A DNA stretch of 64,000 nt from Gammaproteobacteria bacterium UBA2965. Its GTDB lineage: Bacteria; Pseudomonadota; Gammaproteobacteria; Pseudomonadales; Azotimanducaceae. The translations under genes and the position numbers were made by a program. Shown one piece after another: positions 43,163 through 51,739 of the stretch; within the stretch, counting starts at the first letter, position 1, and each line of letters opens with the position of its first letter. The notes below the pieces were generated by a model. It did no database searches. It worked only from the letters and a program-made list of their open reading frames with translations, and was not told where the DNA came from. The DNA lies in contig DEBD01000038.1 in assembly GCA_002348385.1 (NCBI GenBank), positions 56,584 to 120,583 on the forward strand. Direction: 5' to 3'.

Positions 43163-44778
43163 GGGGCCTTTTCGGTAATGGTCTCCCCATTCTGGAAGGC
43201 CTCCAGATGGGCCTGAAGCACGCGACGTACGCGCGCGTACTGTTCTTCTTTGGCCGTTTCAACGGCCTGTTGCTGGATCGCGATGGCGCGCTGGAAGTCG
43301 CCATTGGCGGCGTAGGCGGCGGCCCAGGTGTCGAGGTATTCAGGTTTCGTGCGCGCGTCGGAGTCGCTTTCCATGAGCTTGTCCATGATTTTCAGCGCGT
43401 AGCGTTGGCGCTTGAGACCTTGCAGGTCGCTGACGGTGAGCGTCCACGCCACTTCGTTGACGATGTCAGCGTTGCCTGGGGAAATGGCTACGGCGTCTTT
43501 GAACCAACCCACCGCCCGCCGCAGTCTCTGCCTGGTGCCCACCCCACGGGCGTGCAGATTACCTAGGAGCACCATCGCTTCTGCGTCGTCGACTTCGGCC
43601 AGGTCTTTCAGCCAGTTGATGATGCGGGTGTCGTCGCGCTGCTCGGCCAGCAGAAACCGCGCGTAAGCGCGCCGCGCGAATGGATTGCCCAGGTCGCTGG
43701 CCTGGATGTAGTAGGTGGCGGCTAGCTGGGTGTCCTTCTGCACGGCTTCGCCGGTGTAGTGCATGTGCGCCAGGAACATCGCGGCATCGCTGTGTCCAGA
43801 CTCGGCGGCTTGCTTGAGCAGCGGCACTCCGGACAGGACGTTTTCGTCTCCGTAGTGCGTGTTCAGATAGAGAACGCCCAGTGCGTACATGGCGTCCACC
43901 GATCCAAGCGCGATGGCGTGTAGGTAGTTTTCCAGCACCCCGTCCAGGGCCGCTTCCTTGAGCTCGGGGTCGCTTGCCGTGGACGCGCGTTCCCAGTAAA
44001 TCCGCGCCAGGAACGAGTTTGCCAGCAGATTGCCAGTGCGGGAGGCGGCGCGTAGCCAATCCACCGCGGAGTCCAGTTCGTTCTGGCTGGCGAGATAGCC
44101 GCCGATCGCGGCCTGGGCCGCGCTATCACCCTGTCGTGCCTGGTGGTACATCAACGCCACCGGGTGAAATTCGCTGGTCTGTCCGAAGCGCTTGCTCATG
44201 GCCTGATAGACACCACCCAGGTCGAAGTGCAGGGCGCTCACACCACCCGTTTCGCGGCGTGCCTGTAGCAGCAGGGTAAACGGACGCTCCTCGCTGGTTT
44301 GATACATGGACCCAACGGGCGACATGTCCATGGTGAGCAGATAGATGTGCGCCTCTACCGCCGTGAGGGAGGCGTAGGGCTGCTCGCGGCTCCCGTCGGC
44401 TCCATCCTCCATGTGGGCCCGGATGTTTTCCACCCAAAGCGCATGGGTGTCTGCTTCCGGTGATTCCAGATACCGATAGAACCGCTCCAGCACGTAGTGG
44501 CCGGTGAGGCTGCCGTAGTAGATGTCTAGAATCGCCGTGCCGATGGAGCCAAGCTTCAGCGGCTCGTCTTCGACCAGCTGCAGCGCCTGCTGCTCGAGAT
44601 CCACTAGGCGTTCCATATGCCGCGGCAGATCGGGCAGGTTCAGCAACGCGTCGTTGAGCCGGTCGATGGAGACTTGCTCTCCGTTGGATGGCTTGTCAAG
44701 AATCGATCCGTAATCGACAGGGGTGCTTTGGCAGCCCCACGATATGGCGATGAAGGCTACCGTGAGCAGTACGCGCAT
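43159..44778 (-). CDS. Sel1/TPR-repeat lipoprotein
   Basis: 539 residues. Signal and lipobox AFIAISWGC (Cys ~16). The central part has Sel1-like repeats: ALGSVDAMYALGVLYLNTHY, KQAAESGHSDAAMFLAHMHY, YYIQASDLGNPFARRAYARF and LAEVDDAEAMVLLGNLHARG, each of about 36 residues. The C-terminal ~110 residues contain a TPR-like AVAISPGNADIVNEVAWTLT. Lipid-anchored in the cell envelope, probably a protein-interaction scaffold; partner unknown. First gene of a two-gene unit with mnmH. Confidence 0.85.
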   Translation of the reverse strand: MRVLLTVAFIAISWGCQSTPVDYGSILDKPSNGEQVSIDRLNDALLNLPDLPRHMERLVDLEQQALQLVEDEPLKLGSIGTAILDIYYGSLTGHYVLERFYRYLESPEADTHALWVENIRAHMEDGADGSREQPYASLTAVEAHIYLLTMDMSPVGSMYQTSEERPFTLLLQARRETGGVSALHFDLGGVYQAMSKRFGQTSEFHPVALMYHQARQGDSAAQAAIGGYLASQNELDSAVDWLRAASRTGNLLANSFLARIYWERASTASDPELKEAALDGVLENYLHAIALGSVDAMYALGVLYLNTHYGDENVLSGVPLLKQAAESGHSDAAMFLAHMHYTGEAVQKDTQLAATYYIQASDLGNPFARRAYARFLLAEQRDDTRIINWLKDLAEVDDAEAMVLLGNLHARGVGTRQRLRRAVGWFKDAVAISPGNADIVNEVAWTLTVSDLQGLKRQRYALKIMDKLMESDSDARTKPEYLDTWAAAYAANGDFQRAIAIQQQAVETAKEEQYARVRRVLQAHLEAFQNGETITEKAP

Positions 44779-44854
44779 GGATGGGGTGGTACTTGTTTGA
44801 AGGTGAGTGAACGGTATGATCTTGGGCCCCTGATGATTCTACAGGCATTTAGAC

Positions 44855-45508
44855 ATGGCATGGGAGCAAAAACTCCGTATCCCTGAGCAGAATGAAGCGC
44901 TTCCCGGCAGGGAGGAAAGGGTGCAGGTACCTGCTTCACATTTCGTTAACGCAGTACCGCTGGAAGGCCCGTTTCCGGAGCATCTGCAGCAGGCCGTGTT
45001 CGCGCTGGGCTGCTTCTGGGGCGCGGAGCGCTGCTTCTGGGAAACGCCGGGGGTTTATACCACCGCCGTTGGCTACGCGGGTGGCCACACGCGCAACCCG
45101 TCCTACGAGGAGGTTTGCAGCGGTTTGACCGGTCACACCGAGGTGGTGCTGGTGGTGTTCGATCCGGACGAGGTGTCCTATGACACGCTGCTCAAAGTGT
45201 TCTGGGAAGCCCACGATCCGACCCAGGGCATGCGTCAGGGCAACGATGTGGGTACGCAGTACCGATCCGCAATCTATACGTTTGGCCAGGAGCAGGCGGA
45301 TCAGGCCCAGCTGTCCTGTGTTGCATACCAGGACGCGCTTGCAGCCGCTGGCTATCCGGAGATCACCACCGAGATCGCGCAAGCAGGCGAGTTTTTCTAT
45401 GCGGAGCACTACCATCAGCAGTATCTTGCCAAGGTGCCCAACGGCTATTGCGGTCTTGGTGGCACGGGGGTGAGCTGCAAGATCGAATCACGTGCCGAAA
45501 CCGGCTGA
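44855..45508 (+). CDS. msrA: peptide-methionine (S)-S-oxide reductase
   Basis: 217 residues. The catalytic Cys53 is in the signature GCFWG (ALGCFWGAERCFWE), with VGYAGGHTRNPSYEEVCSGL, GHTEVVLVVFDPDEVSYDTL, EAHDPTQGMRQGNDVGTQYR and YHQQYLAKVPNGYC (recycling Cys region). It reduces methionine-S-sulfoxide in proteins. Its N-terminal ~40 residues (RIPEQNEALPGREERVQV) match the long E. coli-type MsrA. It overlaps the Hsp70-like gene by 17 bp, an operon linking repair of oxidised proteins with a chaperone. Confidence 0.97.
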   Translation: MAWEQKLRIPEQNEALPGREERVQVPASHFVNAVPLEGPFPEHLQQAVFALGCFWGAERCFWETPGVYTTAVGYAGGHTRNPSYEEVCSGLTGHTEVVLVVFDPDEVSYDTLLKVFWEAHDPTQGMRQGNDVGTQYRSAIYTFGQEQADQAQLSCVAYQDALAAAGYPEITTEIAQAGEFFYAEHYHQQYLAKVPNGYCGLGGTGVSCKIESRAETG

Positions 45509-46907
45509 TCCGCCTCGGCCCGTCGGGGTGGGCGTGGATTTCGGTACTACCAATTCCACTGCCGCACTTTTCGATGGTGACCAGGTCGTGCTGGTGCCCC
45601 TGGAAGGGGCAGACCCCATCATGGCATCGGCTACTTATATCGACCGTGATCTGCAGACCTCCACCGGTGCGGCGGCTATCGGCCGCTACATCGATGACAA
45701 TACCGGCCGAACCGTTGAACTCATACCCGAGGTAGTCGGTGAAACCAGTTCGTTCGTAGAGCACGGCGACATGGATCACCCCGCGCCTGTGGAGACGGCG
45801 ACCAACAAGGTCTACGGGGCGGCAGTGGTGGATAGCGGGCTGCAGGGTCGCCTGTTTCGTGGAACCAAACGTCTGATGGGCGACAGCCGCGTGCGCCGGC
45901 TGATGGTCTTCGACCATCCGTTCCGACTGGTGGCGCTCATCACGCCGCTGCTGCTGAGAGTCAGGCGGGCGCTGGAGCAACAGGTTCCAGGTGTGAATTT
46001 CGGGCACCTGGGGCACCCGGTGAATTTCGAGGGACGCGATGAGTTTCGCAACAAGACTGGCCTGTCGCGATTAGGCGAGGCTTACAAGTATGCGGGGATC
46101 AATGAGCAATCCTTCTATCCTGAGCCCATCGCCGCGGCGGTGAGCTATCTGCACGCCAACCCGGACGCCACGGGTGAATATCTGCTGACCTTGGATTTCG
46201 GTGGGGGCACCCTTGATTTCTGCGTGCTGCGCCGGGGTGGTGGCAGCCACTTCAGCGTGGTCACAACCCACGGCGTGGGGCTTGGCGGGGATCACATCGA
46301 TCAGCGGTTGTTTCGGACGCTGCTGTTCCCGCTGCTGGGCAAGGGCGAGCGCTGGCATCGCCGCGGCATGGATCGTGAGATCGATACACCGTTTCCTTTC
46401 GAGGATTACGAGGAGCTTCTGGTGAACTGGGCGGTGACCTACACGCTCAATCAGAACAAGTACACCACCCCGGTGATGGAGTGCATCGAGCAGGGGGAGG
46501 CCGCTGCCCATAAGTTCCGGCGCCTACGTGAGCTGATCAAACAGAACCTCAGCTATGTGGTGTTTCAGGCGATCAAGGACTTCAAGGCCGAGTTATCTGA
46601 GCGGGAAGAAGCGGTTCTAGACATCTCGGAGATTGATGTCGAGGTTCGCCTCACCCGCAGCCAGTTCGAAGACCTGATCGGTGATTTGCTGGATCAGATC
46701 GAGGCTGCCCTGGAGCAGACGTTAATGCTTGCCAAGCTGTCGGCCGATGACGTGCAGATCGTTTTGTGCACGGGGGGCTCCAGCCTGATTCCGGCGGTGC
46801 GCAACATCTTAGAAGGGCGCTTTCCGGGCCGGGTGGTCGAGCACGACCCGTTCACTTCTGTGGCGGCGGGCTTGGCCATTGCCAACTATCATGGTCTGAC
46901 CGCTTGA
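45492..46907 (+). CDS. Hsp70-family protein (YegD-like)
   Basis: 471 residues, GTG start at 45492 within the end of msrA. The nucleotide-binding fold shows phosphate-1 VGVDFGTTNSTAALFDGD, PEPIAAAVSYLHANP, phosphate-2 LTLDFGGGTLDFCVLRRGGG, and adenosine motif VLCTGGSSLIPAVRNILEG. It lacks the substrate-binding beta domain and C-terminal lid of DnaK (640 residues), as in YegD. A chaperone-like ATPase of unclear clients. Co-transcription with msrA suggests a role in oxidative protein damage. Confidence 0.92.
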   Translation: MPKPADPPRPVGVGVDFGTTNSTAALFDGDQVVLVPLEGADPIMASATYIDRDLQTSTGAAAIGRYIDDNTGRTVELIPEVVGETSSFVEHGDMDHPAPVETATNKVYGAAVVDSGLQGRLFRGTKRLMGDSRVRRLMVFDHPFRLVALITPLLLRVRRALEQQVPGVNFGHLGHPVNFEGRDEFRNKTGLSRLGEAYKYAGINEQSFYPEPIAAAVSYLHANPDATGEYLLTLDFGGGTLDFCVLRRGGGSHFSVVTTHGVGLGGDHIDQRLFRTLLFPLLGKGERWHRRGMDREIDTPFPFEDYEELLVNWAVTYTLNQNKYTTPVMECIEQGEAAAHKFRRLRELIKQNLSYVVFQAIKDFKAELSEREEAVLDISEIDVEVRLTRSQFEDLIGDLLDQIEAALEQTLMLAKLSADDVQIVLCTGGSSLIPAVRNILEGRFPGRVVEHDPFTSVAAGLAIANYHGLTA

Positions 46908-46909
46908 GA

Positions 46910-47527
46910 CTATAGCTCCTGGGGTGGCTGCCAGGCATCGTCGATGGTGGCGAAGAACCCCTTGAGCATTCGGTAGGTAAGCCCCCAGACGAAGTGCCCT
47001 CCCGCCAGGCGATAGCCGTTGAATATGGTGGGCTTACCCTGCAACGAGTAAGTCTTGGTGTCGTGACTCGTGCCGTCCACCAGGGGCGCCAGGTCTGCCC
47101 ACACTACCTCGCTCACCTCGTAGTTGGGTGAGAAGGTGGGGTCGCCCTCGAGTGCGAATACGTGGGGCGCAATGAGCATGTTCAGCGGTCGCCCACGTGG
47201 CATGGCTCGTTGGTGGTCGAGGGCGCCCAGATAGCTTGCGCCGTCGAGGTCGAGGCCGATTTCTTCGGCGGTTTCGCGCTGCGCCACGGCCTTTAGCGAC
47301 GCATCGGTTGGGTCTCGGTGCCCGCCGGGAAACGCCATATGCCCGGACCACGGGTCTCCTTCCTGGGTTGCACGCTGAATGAACAGAATCTGCAGCCGCG
47401 CACGATGCTCACGAAGTATGACGGCCACCGCCGCTTCGCGCGTGCCTGGCCCCGATGGAAATTCGTCGGGGGTGTTGGCGGCGATCTTTTGGCTAATTGA
47501 ATTGAGTTCCAGCACTTCGGCTATCAT
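46910..47527 (-). CDS. CoA-pyrophosphatase-type NUDIX hydrolase
   Basis: 205 residues. The CoA-type Nudix signature is clear: QEGDPWSGHMAFPGGHRDPT followed by DASLKAVAQRETAEEIGLDL, including the SGHMAFPGG that precedes the box in NudL/YeaB proteins, and LNMLIAPHVFAL. It is likely to cleave CoA or acyl-CoA derivatives to 3',5'-ADP and phosphopantetheine. The C-terminal FNGYRLAGGHFVWGLTYRML matches the family. Convergent with the Hsp70-like gene (2 bp), divergent from the thioesterase gene (33 bp). Confidence 0.92.
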   Translation of the reverse strand: MIAEVLELNSISQKIAANTPDEFPSGPGTREAAVAVILREHRARLQILFIQRATQEGDPWSGHMAFPGGHRDPTDASLKAVAQRETAEEIGLDLDGASYLGALDHQRAMPRGRPLNMLIAPHVFALEGDPTFSPNYEVSEVVWADLAPLVDGTSHDTKTYSLQGKPTIFNGYRLAGGHFVWGLTYRMLKGFFATIDDAWQPPQEL

Positions 47528-47560
47528 ACCGGGTCACGAGTGCAACCACTAAGTTGAGAC

Positions 47561-47965
47561 ATGTCACTATCCAGCTCGGCGAATCGTTGCTTTGTTTGTG
47601 GGCCCGGAAACGCGCAGGGTTTGAATGTGCACTTTCGCCTGGAAGGCGACTTGTGCAAGGCTGAATTCACGCCTGGTGCTGCGCATGTTGGATATGACAA
47701 TGTCACGCACGGCGGCATCATTTTCAGCCTCCTGGACGACGTGATGGCCAACTGGCTGTGGCTCAAAGGAGAGCAGTGTTTTACCGCGAAAGCGGAGGTT
47801 CGTTATCGAGCACAACTCCCCGTGGGTGCCAGGGTGGCCCTGGAGGGCTGGTGCGATCGCCGCAAGGGAAGATTGGCCATGATGAGTGGCCGAGTGGTAA
47901 GAGAGGACACACAGGAGGTCGTTGCACAGGCCACTGGCAGTTTCATGATTCCGCCGCGGGCGTAA
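47561..47965 (+). CDS. PaaI-like hotdog thioesterase
   Basis: 134 residues. N-terminal NRCFVCGPGNAQGLNVHFRL is the start of PaaI-like thioesterases, and THGGIIFSLLDDVMANW carries the hotdog catalytic helix with GG and Asp. It would hydrolyse acyl-CoA or aryl-CoA thioesters. A good match in length to single-hotdog enzymes. Downstream, between this gene and the epoxide hydrolase, only a 22-codon reading frame (47995-48063) with a strong ribosome site is seen. Confidence 0.9.
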   Translation: MSLSSSANRCFVCGPGNAQGLNVHFRLEGDLCKAEFTPGAAHVGYDNVTHGGIIFSLLDDVMANWLWLKGEQCFTAKAEVRYRAQLPVGARVALEGWCDRRKGRLAMMSGRVVREDTQEVVAQATGSFMIPPRA

Positions 47966-48059
47966 CGCGTCGCGAGGTTCAGGGAGGGATTGGGATGGAG
48001 CTGTTAACTCTGGTGGCGACGGCGGCCATTGCCGATCGGGGCGATAGTGGGCGCGTTGC

Positions 48060-49016
48060 TTAGTTTGTTTTTGACAGCCACTGGAGAATGAGTCTGTTGG
48101 TCTCGTCCGGTTGCTCCTGCTGTATCCAGTGCCCGCAATCCAATGTGTGCTGCTCCACATTGGGCACGAAGTCGATCAGCTTGTCCGAGCGTCCCACCGC
48201 ATCGTAGCGGCCATAGATCATGAGGGCTGGATGGTCGATCCGTTCGGGGATGTCGGCTGTAAGATGCCAGTTGCGCGCGAAGTTGCGGTACCAGTTGATA
48301 CCGGCGGTAAAGCCTGTTTGTTCGAAGGCGCTCACGAAGACGTCGAGTTCCGCTTCGCTCATTAACGGCTCACCCGGAGGCACCTCGGCGTTTGCCAGGT
48401 TGATCATCCCCATGCCGGGCGCCGGTTCCGGGGCCGGTTCCTTCCAGTGATTCTTGCGATACAGATTGCGCAGGAAGCGGCGCGGGTTGGCATTGAACAC
48501 CGCGTCGGCTACGCCTGGTTGCTGGTTGAAATGAACGATGTAGAAATCGCCCCCAAATCGCTCTTCCCAGAAGCTCACCCAGTCCTTCTTGCCACGTTGG
48601 AGGAACGGCACGCTGAGATTGATCAAGCCGGCGACCCGATTCGGGTGCAGCAGGGCCAGGTTCCATACAACGATGGCTCCCCAGTCGTGCCCAACGAACA
48701 CGGCATCCTCGTAACCGAAGTGATCCAGCAATCCCGCCAGATCGCCGGTCAGGGCTTCGATGTCGTAGTCCGTTACTTCCTCGGGCCGGTCCGAATTGCC
48801 ATACCCACGCTGGTTCGGCGCAATAACGAAGAAACCGGCTTGTACCAGCGGCTCGATCTGGTAGCGCCAGGCGTAGGCGTGCTCTGGCCAGCCGTGGCAC
48901 AGGACCACTGGTCGCGCGGAGGAGGGACCGGCGCAGAAAACCTCCAGCGTTACGCCGTTGGTGTCGATCTTTGTGGGTTGGGGGAAGTTCACGCTGGTTA
49001 CTGACTCATGTACCAA
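48060..49016 (-). CDS. epoxide hydrolase-type alpha/beta hydrolase
   Basis: 318 residues. Signatures: LCHGWPEHAYAWRYQIEPLV (HGWPE oxyanion hole), NQRGYGNSDRPEE, nucleophile FVGHDWGAIVVWNLAL (Asp), NWYRNFARNW (tyrosine region) and DCGHWIQQEQPDETN (His). The GHDWG nucleophile and paired Tyr mark an epoxide hydrolase (soluble EH/haloalkane-dehalogenase group). It overlaps the SDR gene end by 19 bp, so the two form an operon, plausibly for terpenoid or other epoxide breakdown. Confidence 0.9.
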   Translation of the reverse strand: MVHESVTSVNFPQPTKIDTNGVTLEVFCAGPSSARPVVLCHGWPEHAYAWRYQIEPLVQAGFFVIAPNQRGYGNSDRPEEVTDYDIEALTGDLAGLLDHFGYEDAVFVGHDWGAIVVWNLALLHPNRVAGLINLSVPFLQRGKKDWVSFWEERFGGDFYIVHFNQQPGVADAVFNANPRRFLRNLYRKNHWKEPAPEPAPGMGMINLANAEVPPGEPLMSEAELDVFVSAFEQTGFTAGINWYRNFARNWHLTADIPERIDHPALMIYGRYDAVGRSDKLIDFVPNVEQHTLDCGHWIQQEQPDETNRLILQWLSKTN

Positions 49017-49816
49017 CCGCCGTTGGGAGATACTGTCTGGCCGGTCATGAACTTGGCTTCGTCGCTGGCGAGGTAGACAGCCGCCCAGGCGATGTCGTCG
49101 GGATCGCCCAGCCGGCCCATCGGCGTCTGGGCCTCCAATTGAGGATGCATGGCTTCGAAGGGCTTGGTCATGTCTGTATATATGAAGCCTGGCGCGATGG
49201 CGTTGACGCGGATGTTTGCCGGTGCCAACTCGTGTGCCAGAGAGCGCGTGAATCCCAGAATCGCAGCTTTGGCGGAGCAGTAGGCTGTGCCGCCGTTGCG
49301 GCCGAAGGTCCCCATGATGCTGCCCATATTGATGATGCGGCCGCCGGAGTCAGACAGCCCCAGATTACACATGATGCGCACTGCCTCCCGGCTGCAGTAG
49401 AAGGTTCCGTTCATATGCACGTCGAACATGCGTTGCCAGTGAACATCCGCCACGTCCAGGATCGGAGGGCGCGCCCCGGCTTGTTCGGAGGCTCCCTGCT
49501 CCATCATCTCGCGGAACCGCTCCTGGGCACTGTCGTCCCCCTCCATGCCGCTGATTCCCGCATTGTTCACCAGGATGTCCAGCCGTCCCTCGCTGCTTGC
49601 CACCAGCTCGAACATTTCGTGCACCGCTTGGGAGTCCGATACGTCGCATCCTATAGCGGTGCCGCCAAGCTCCTCAGCGCAGGCCTCCGCCGCGTCCAGA
49701 TTCAGGTCGTTTACCACCACGCGCGCGCCTTCTTCGGCGAAGCGTCTTGCGATTTGCGCGCCCAGACCGCGGGCCCCACCGGTGATCAGCGCGGTTGCGC
49801 CTTGGAGTCGATTCAT
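48998..49816 (-). CDS. short-chain dehydrogenase/reductase
   Basis: 272 residues. TGGARGLG (NAD(P) glycine motif, ~12-19), NNAGISG, catalytic Ser/Tyr/Lys in INMGSIMGTF and YCSAKAAI (Y-x3-K) and APGFIYTDMTK. Asp-rich NDLNLDA after beta-2 suggests NAD preference. ATG at 49816 follows a GGGGGA site; the earlier ATG at 49864 is disfavoured. A 20-residue insertion at EQGASEQAGARPPILDVADV is unusual. Oxidises a secondary alcohol, substrate unknown; paired with the epoxide hydrolase. Confidence 0.92.
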   Translation of the reverse strand: MNRLQGATALITGGARGLGAQIARRFAEEGARVVVNDLNLDAAEACAEELGGTAIGCDVSDSQAVHEMFELVASSEGRLDILVNNAGISGMEGDDSAQERFREMMEQGASEQAGARPPILDVADVHWQRMFDVHMNGTFYCSREAVRIMCNLGLSDSGGRIINMGSIMGTFGRNGGTAYCSAKAAILGFTRSLAHELAPANIRVNAIAPGFIYTDMTKPFEAMHPQLEAQTPMGRLGDPDDIAWAAVYLASDEAKFMTGQTVSPNGGWYMSQ

Positions 49817-49953
49817 TGTGTGTCCCCCTGCCAATCCTGCAGTTTGACCACCTGGGCGTTGCATCGCAATTGGCCGTGCCAGGAGCGCTCTGCGCGTGCG
49901 CGTTGGAGCGGGGGTGCGCTAACATGCGTGGGTAGCGAAATGGAGGGATTGCC

Positions 49954-50643
49954 ATGTGGTTGATGCTGTGTGCGGGCGTGCTGTTCGTGGGCGCTCACTT
50001 GGGAATCAGCAGCACCGGGTTGCGTCCCACGTTGGTCCGTAAGCTGGGCGAAAAGGGGTATCTGGGTGTGTACACCCTCATTGCGCTGGTTACCTTGTGG
50101 ATTCACATATGGGTCTACACGGAAGTTCCGCGCCAGACCTACCTGTGGGCCCTGGATCCCAACTTCTATCTGCTGACCAAAGTGCTGATGCCTGTTGCCC
50201 TCATCCTCGCGGTTGGTGGGTTCATGGTGAAGAATCCCACCGCGGTGCATATGGAGGCCACACTGGCGGATGCGGCAGGGCGAGACGCGTCCGTGCGGGG
50301 TGTAAACCGCATCACGCGACACCCATTCCAGTGGGGTGTGGTCATCTGGGCGCTGACTCATATGCTCGCCAACGGCGACGCGGTGTCGGTGGTGTTCTTT
50401 GCGTCGTTCGCAGTGCTTAGCGCTGCCGGCACGGTGCTTATGGATAAGAAAAAGGCCCACTCTATCGGGGCCGACTGGTCATGGTTTGCGCAAGCGACTT
50501 CCAACGTTCCTTTTGCCGCCATCGTGAGGGGCAGGAATCGGCTTGTCGCCAAGGAGTTGGTGGCTCCCGTGGCGGCGGGACTACTGGTTTACGCGGCGCT
50601 CTATTGGGGACACCAGTGGGTGTCCGGCGTACCCATCTACTGA
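49954..50643 (+). CDS. NnrU family membrane protein
   Basis: 229 residues with about six TM segments. N-terminal MLCAGVLFVGAHLGISSTGL, GVYTLIALVTLWIHIWVY and the ITRHPFQWGVVIWALTHMLA block are characteristic of NnrU, a protein first linked to denitrification gene clusters but widespread outside them. The fold resembles isoprenylcysteine methyltransferases. No nitrate or nitrite enzymes are nearby, so a denitrification role is not supported here. Confidence 0.92.
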   Translation: MWLMLCAGVLFVGAHLGISSTGLRPTLVRKLGEKGYLGVYTLIALVTLWIHIWVYTEVPRQTYLWALDPNFYLLTKVLMPVALILAVGGFMVKNPTAVHMEATLADAAGRDASVRGVNRITRHPFQWGVVIWALTHMLANGDAVSVVFFASFAVLSAAGTVLMDKKKAHSIGADWSWFAQATSNVPFAAIVRGRNRLVAKELVAPVAAGLLVYAALYWGHQWVSGVPIY

Positions 50644-50700
50644 TGACCGGCCGCGGGCCCTAAGCAAGCCGCTAACCAGTTCACCCGGGTGTCTGGATAG

Positions 50701-51042
50701 CAGCGGCCAACGCTGCTGAACGTCGGTTGCGTCATTGCTCTGTATGCCCTAGGCCTGTTCAGCGCGCATGTCATCAACAGCAAGCTAGGCGTCCTTCTGC
50801 AGTTCGAGGATGCCACGCGCCGGCTCACCAACGGCGACTGCGCTCGTCGGGTGAACACCGACTCGGAAGATGAATTCTCAGTTATCGGGAAAGCCTTCAA
50901 CGAGCTGACGCATCAACTGGAAGAATCTCTGCAGTGGAGCCGTGCGCTGGCGGCCCCAGGACCGTTAGCCATCGAGCGTACTCGTCAGGCGCTGTTCCAG
51001 CTCTTGGTATTGTCCGGTGAAGAAATGACTGCAACCACCTAG
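50701..51042 (+). pseudogene. remnant of a HAMP-domain receptor
   Basis: An open frame without a start codon follows a TAG at 50698. It reads NVGCVIALYALGLFSAHVIN (TM-like), LLQFEDATRRLTNGDCARRV, then DEFSVIGKAFNELTHQLEES, a HAMP linker as in chemoreceptors and sensor kinases (the second HAMP helix with DE-x-G-x-L-x3-FN pattern). The frame then loses similarity after about 50940 and runs antisense through the hydrolase gene to 51042. Sensor and signalling domains are gone: a deletion scar. Confidence 0.7.
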
Positions 51043-51558
51043 CAGGTGGGCCTGCACGCCTTCCCACGCGGTTAGTGCGTTGATATCCACAAACTCGTCC
51101 GCGTCGCCGGCGACCGCATCCACTGGGCAACCGGGCGAGCGTGAGGGGAGGTCCATGTACCCCACCGGCGGGGCGATCAGCAGCACACGATCCGGCGGGT
51201 CGATACGATCCAGGGCCGTCCAGGCCATCACCGCGCCAAAGGAATAACCCGCTAGAACCACGCTGGTGGGGGATTTCGCTGCGCGTACCCATGCCACCAC
51301 CGCAGCCACGTCGTCTGCCTCCGCCTCGCCGTCGTGGACCCCGTCACTGGCCCCTACGCCGCGAAAGTTGAAGCGTACGCAGCTCACGCCGTTCTTCATG
51401 AGCGCCCGCTGGGCCACGTCCAGCACGGCATCGAACATGCTGCCACCGAAGCGCGGGTGGGGATGACACAACACCGCATAATGTCCGTCGTCTGGATTGG
51501 CTGCTTCGGTCAGTACGGCCTCCAGATTGCCCGCCGGGCCCGGTATGTGGAATTGCAC
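50965..51558 (-). CDS. alpha/beta hydrolase (dienelactone-hydrolase-like, YfhR/YpfH group)
   Basis: 197 residues. LCHPHPRFGGSMFDAVLDVA (HPHP-x-x-GG opening), CVRFNFRGVGASDG, nucleophile GYSFGAVMAW (Ser), acid in AGDADEFVD and His in GGCSHFFTGQY. This group is common in proteobacteria, substrate unknown. The full-length start at 51558 fits. Its 3' end overlaps the HAMP remnant on the other strand. Confidence 0.9.
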   Translation of the reverse strand: MQFHIPGPAGNLEAVLTEAANPDDGHYAVLCHPHPRFGGSMFDAVLDVAQRALMKNGVSCVRFNFRGVGASDGVHDGEAEADDVAAVVAWVRAAKSPTSVVLAGYSFGAVMAWTALDRIDPPDRVLLIAPPVGYMDLPSRSPGCPVDAVAGDADEFVDINALTAWEGVQAHLLGGCSHFFTGQYQELEQRLTSTLDG

Positions 51559-51739
51559 GGCGTGTTGCTCGCTTTGCGTAGATGGCGAGACGTTAGCAGA
51601 CTCCGGTTGGTGTCGAACAGGTCTTGAATTTTTTGCGCAAACGCCTATTTTTTCGCTCGGCCCGGAGCGTCATGAGTCGGGTAGCCGGGAACTAGATCCC
51701 GCGCTTGAGATCGGAACGAACACAAACAGTTGAATCGGA

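Noticed and set aside
47995..48063. 22-codon frame with strong AGGGAGGG ribosome site between thioesterase and epoxide hydrolase
   Set aside because: Too short to judge and no recognisable product; may be a leader or scrap.
49954..50643. NnrU as evidence for denitrification
   Set aside because: No nitrite, nitric-oxide or nitrous-oxide reductase genes are in the window, and NnrU is widespread in non-denitrifiers.
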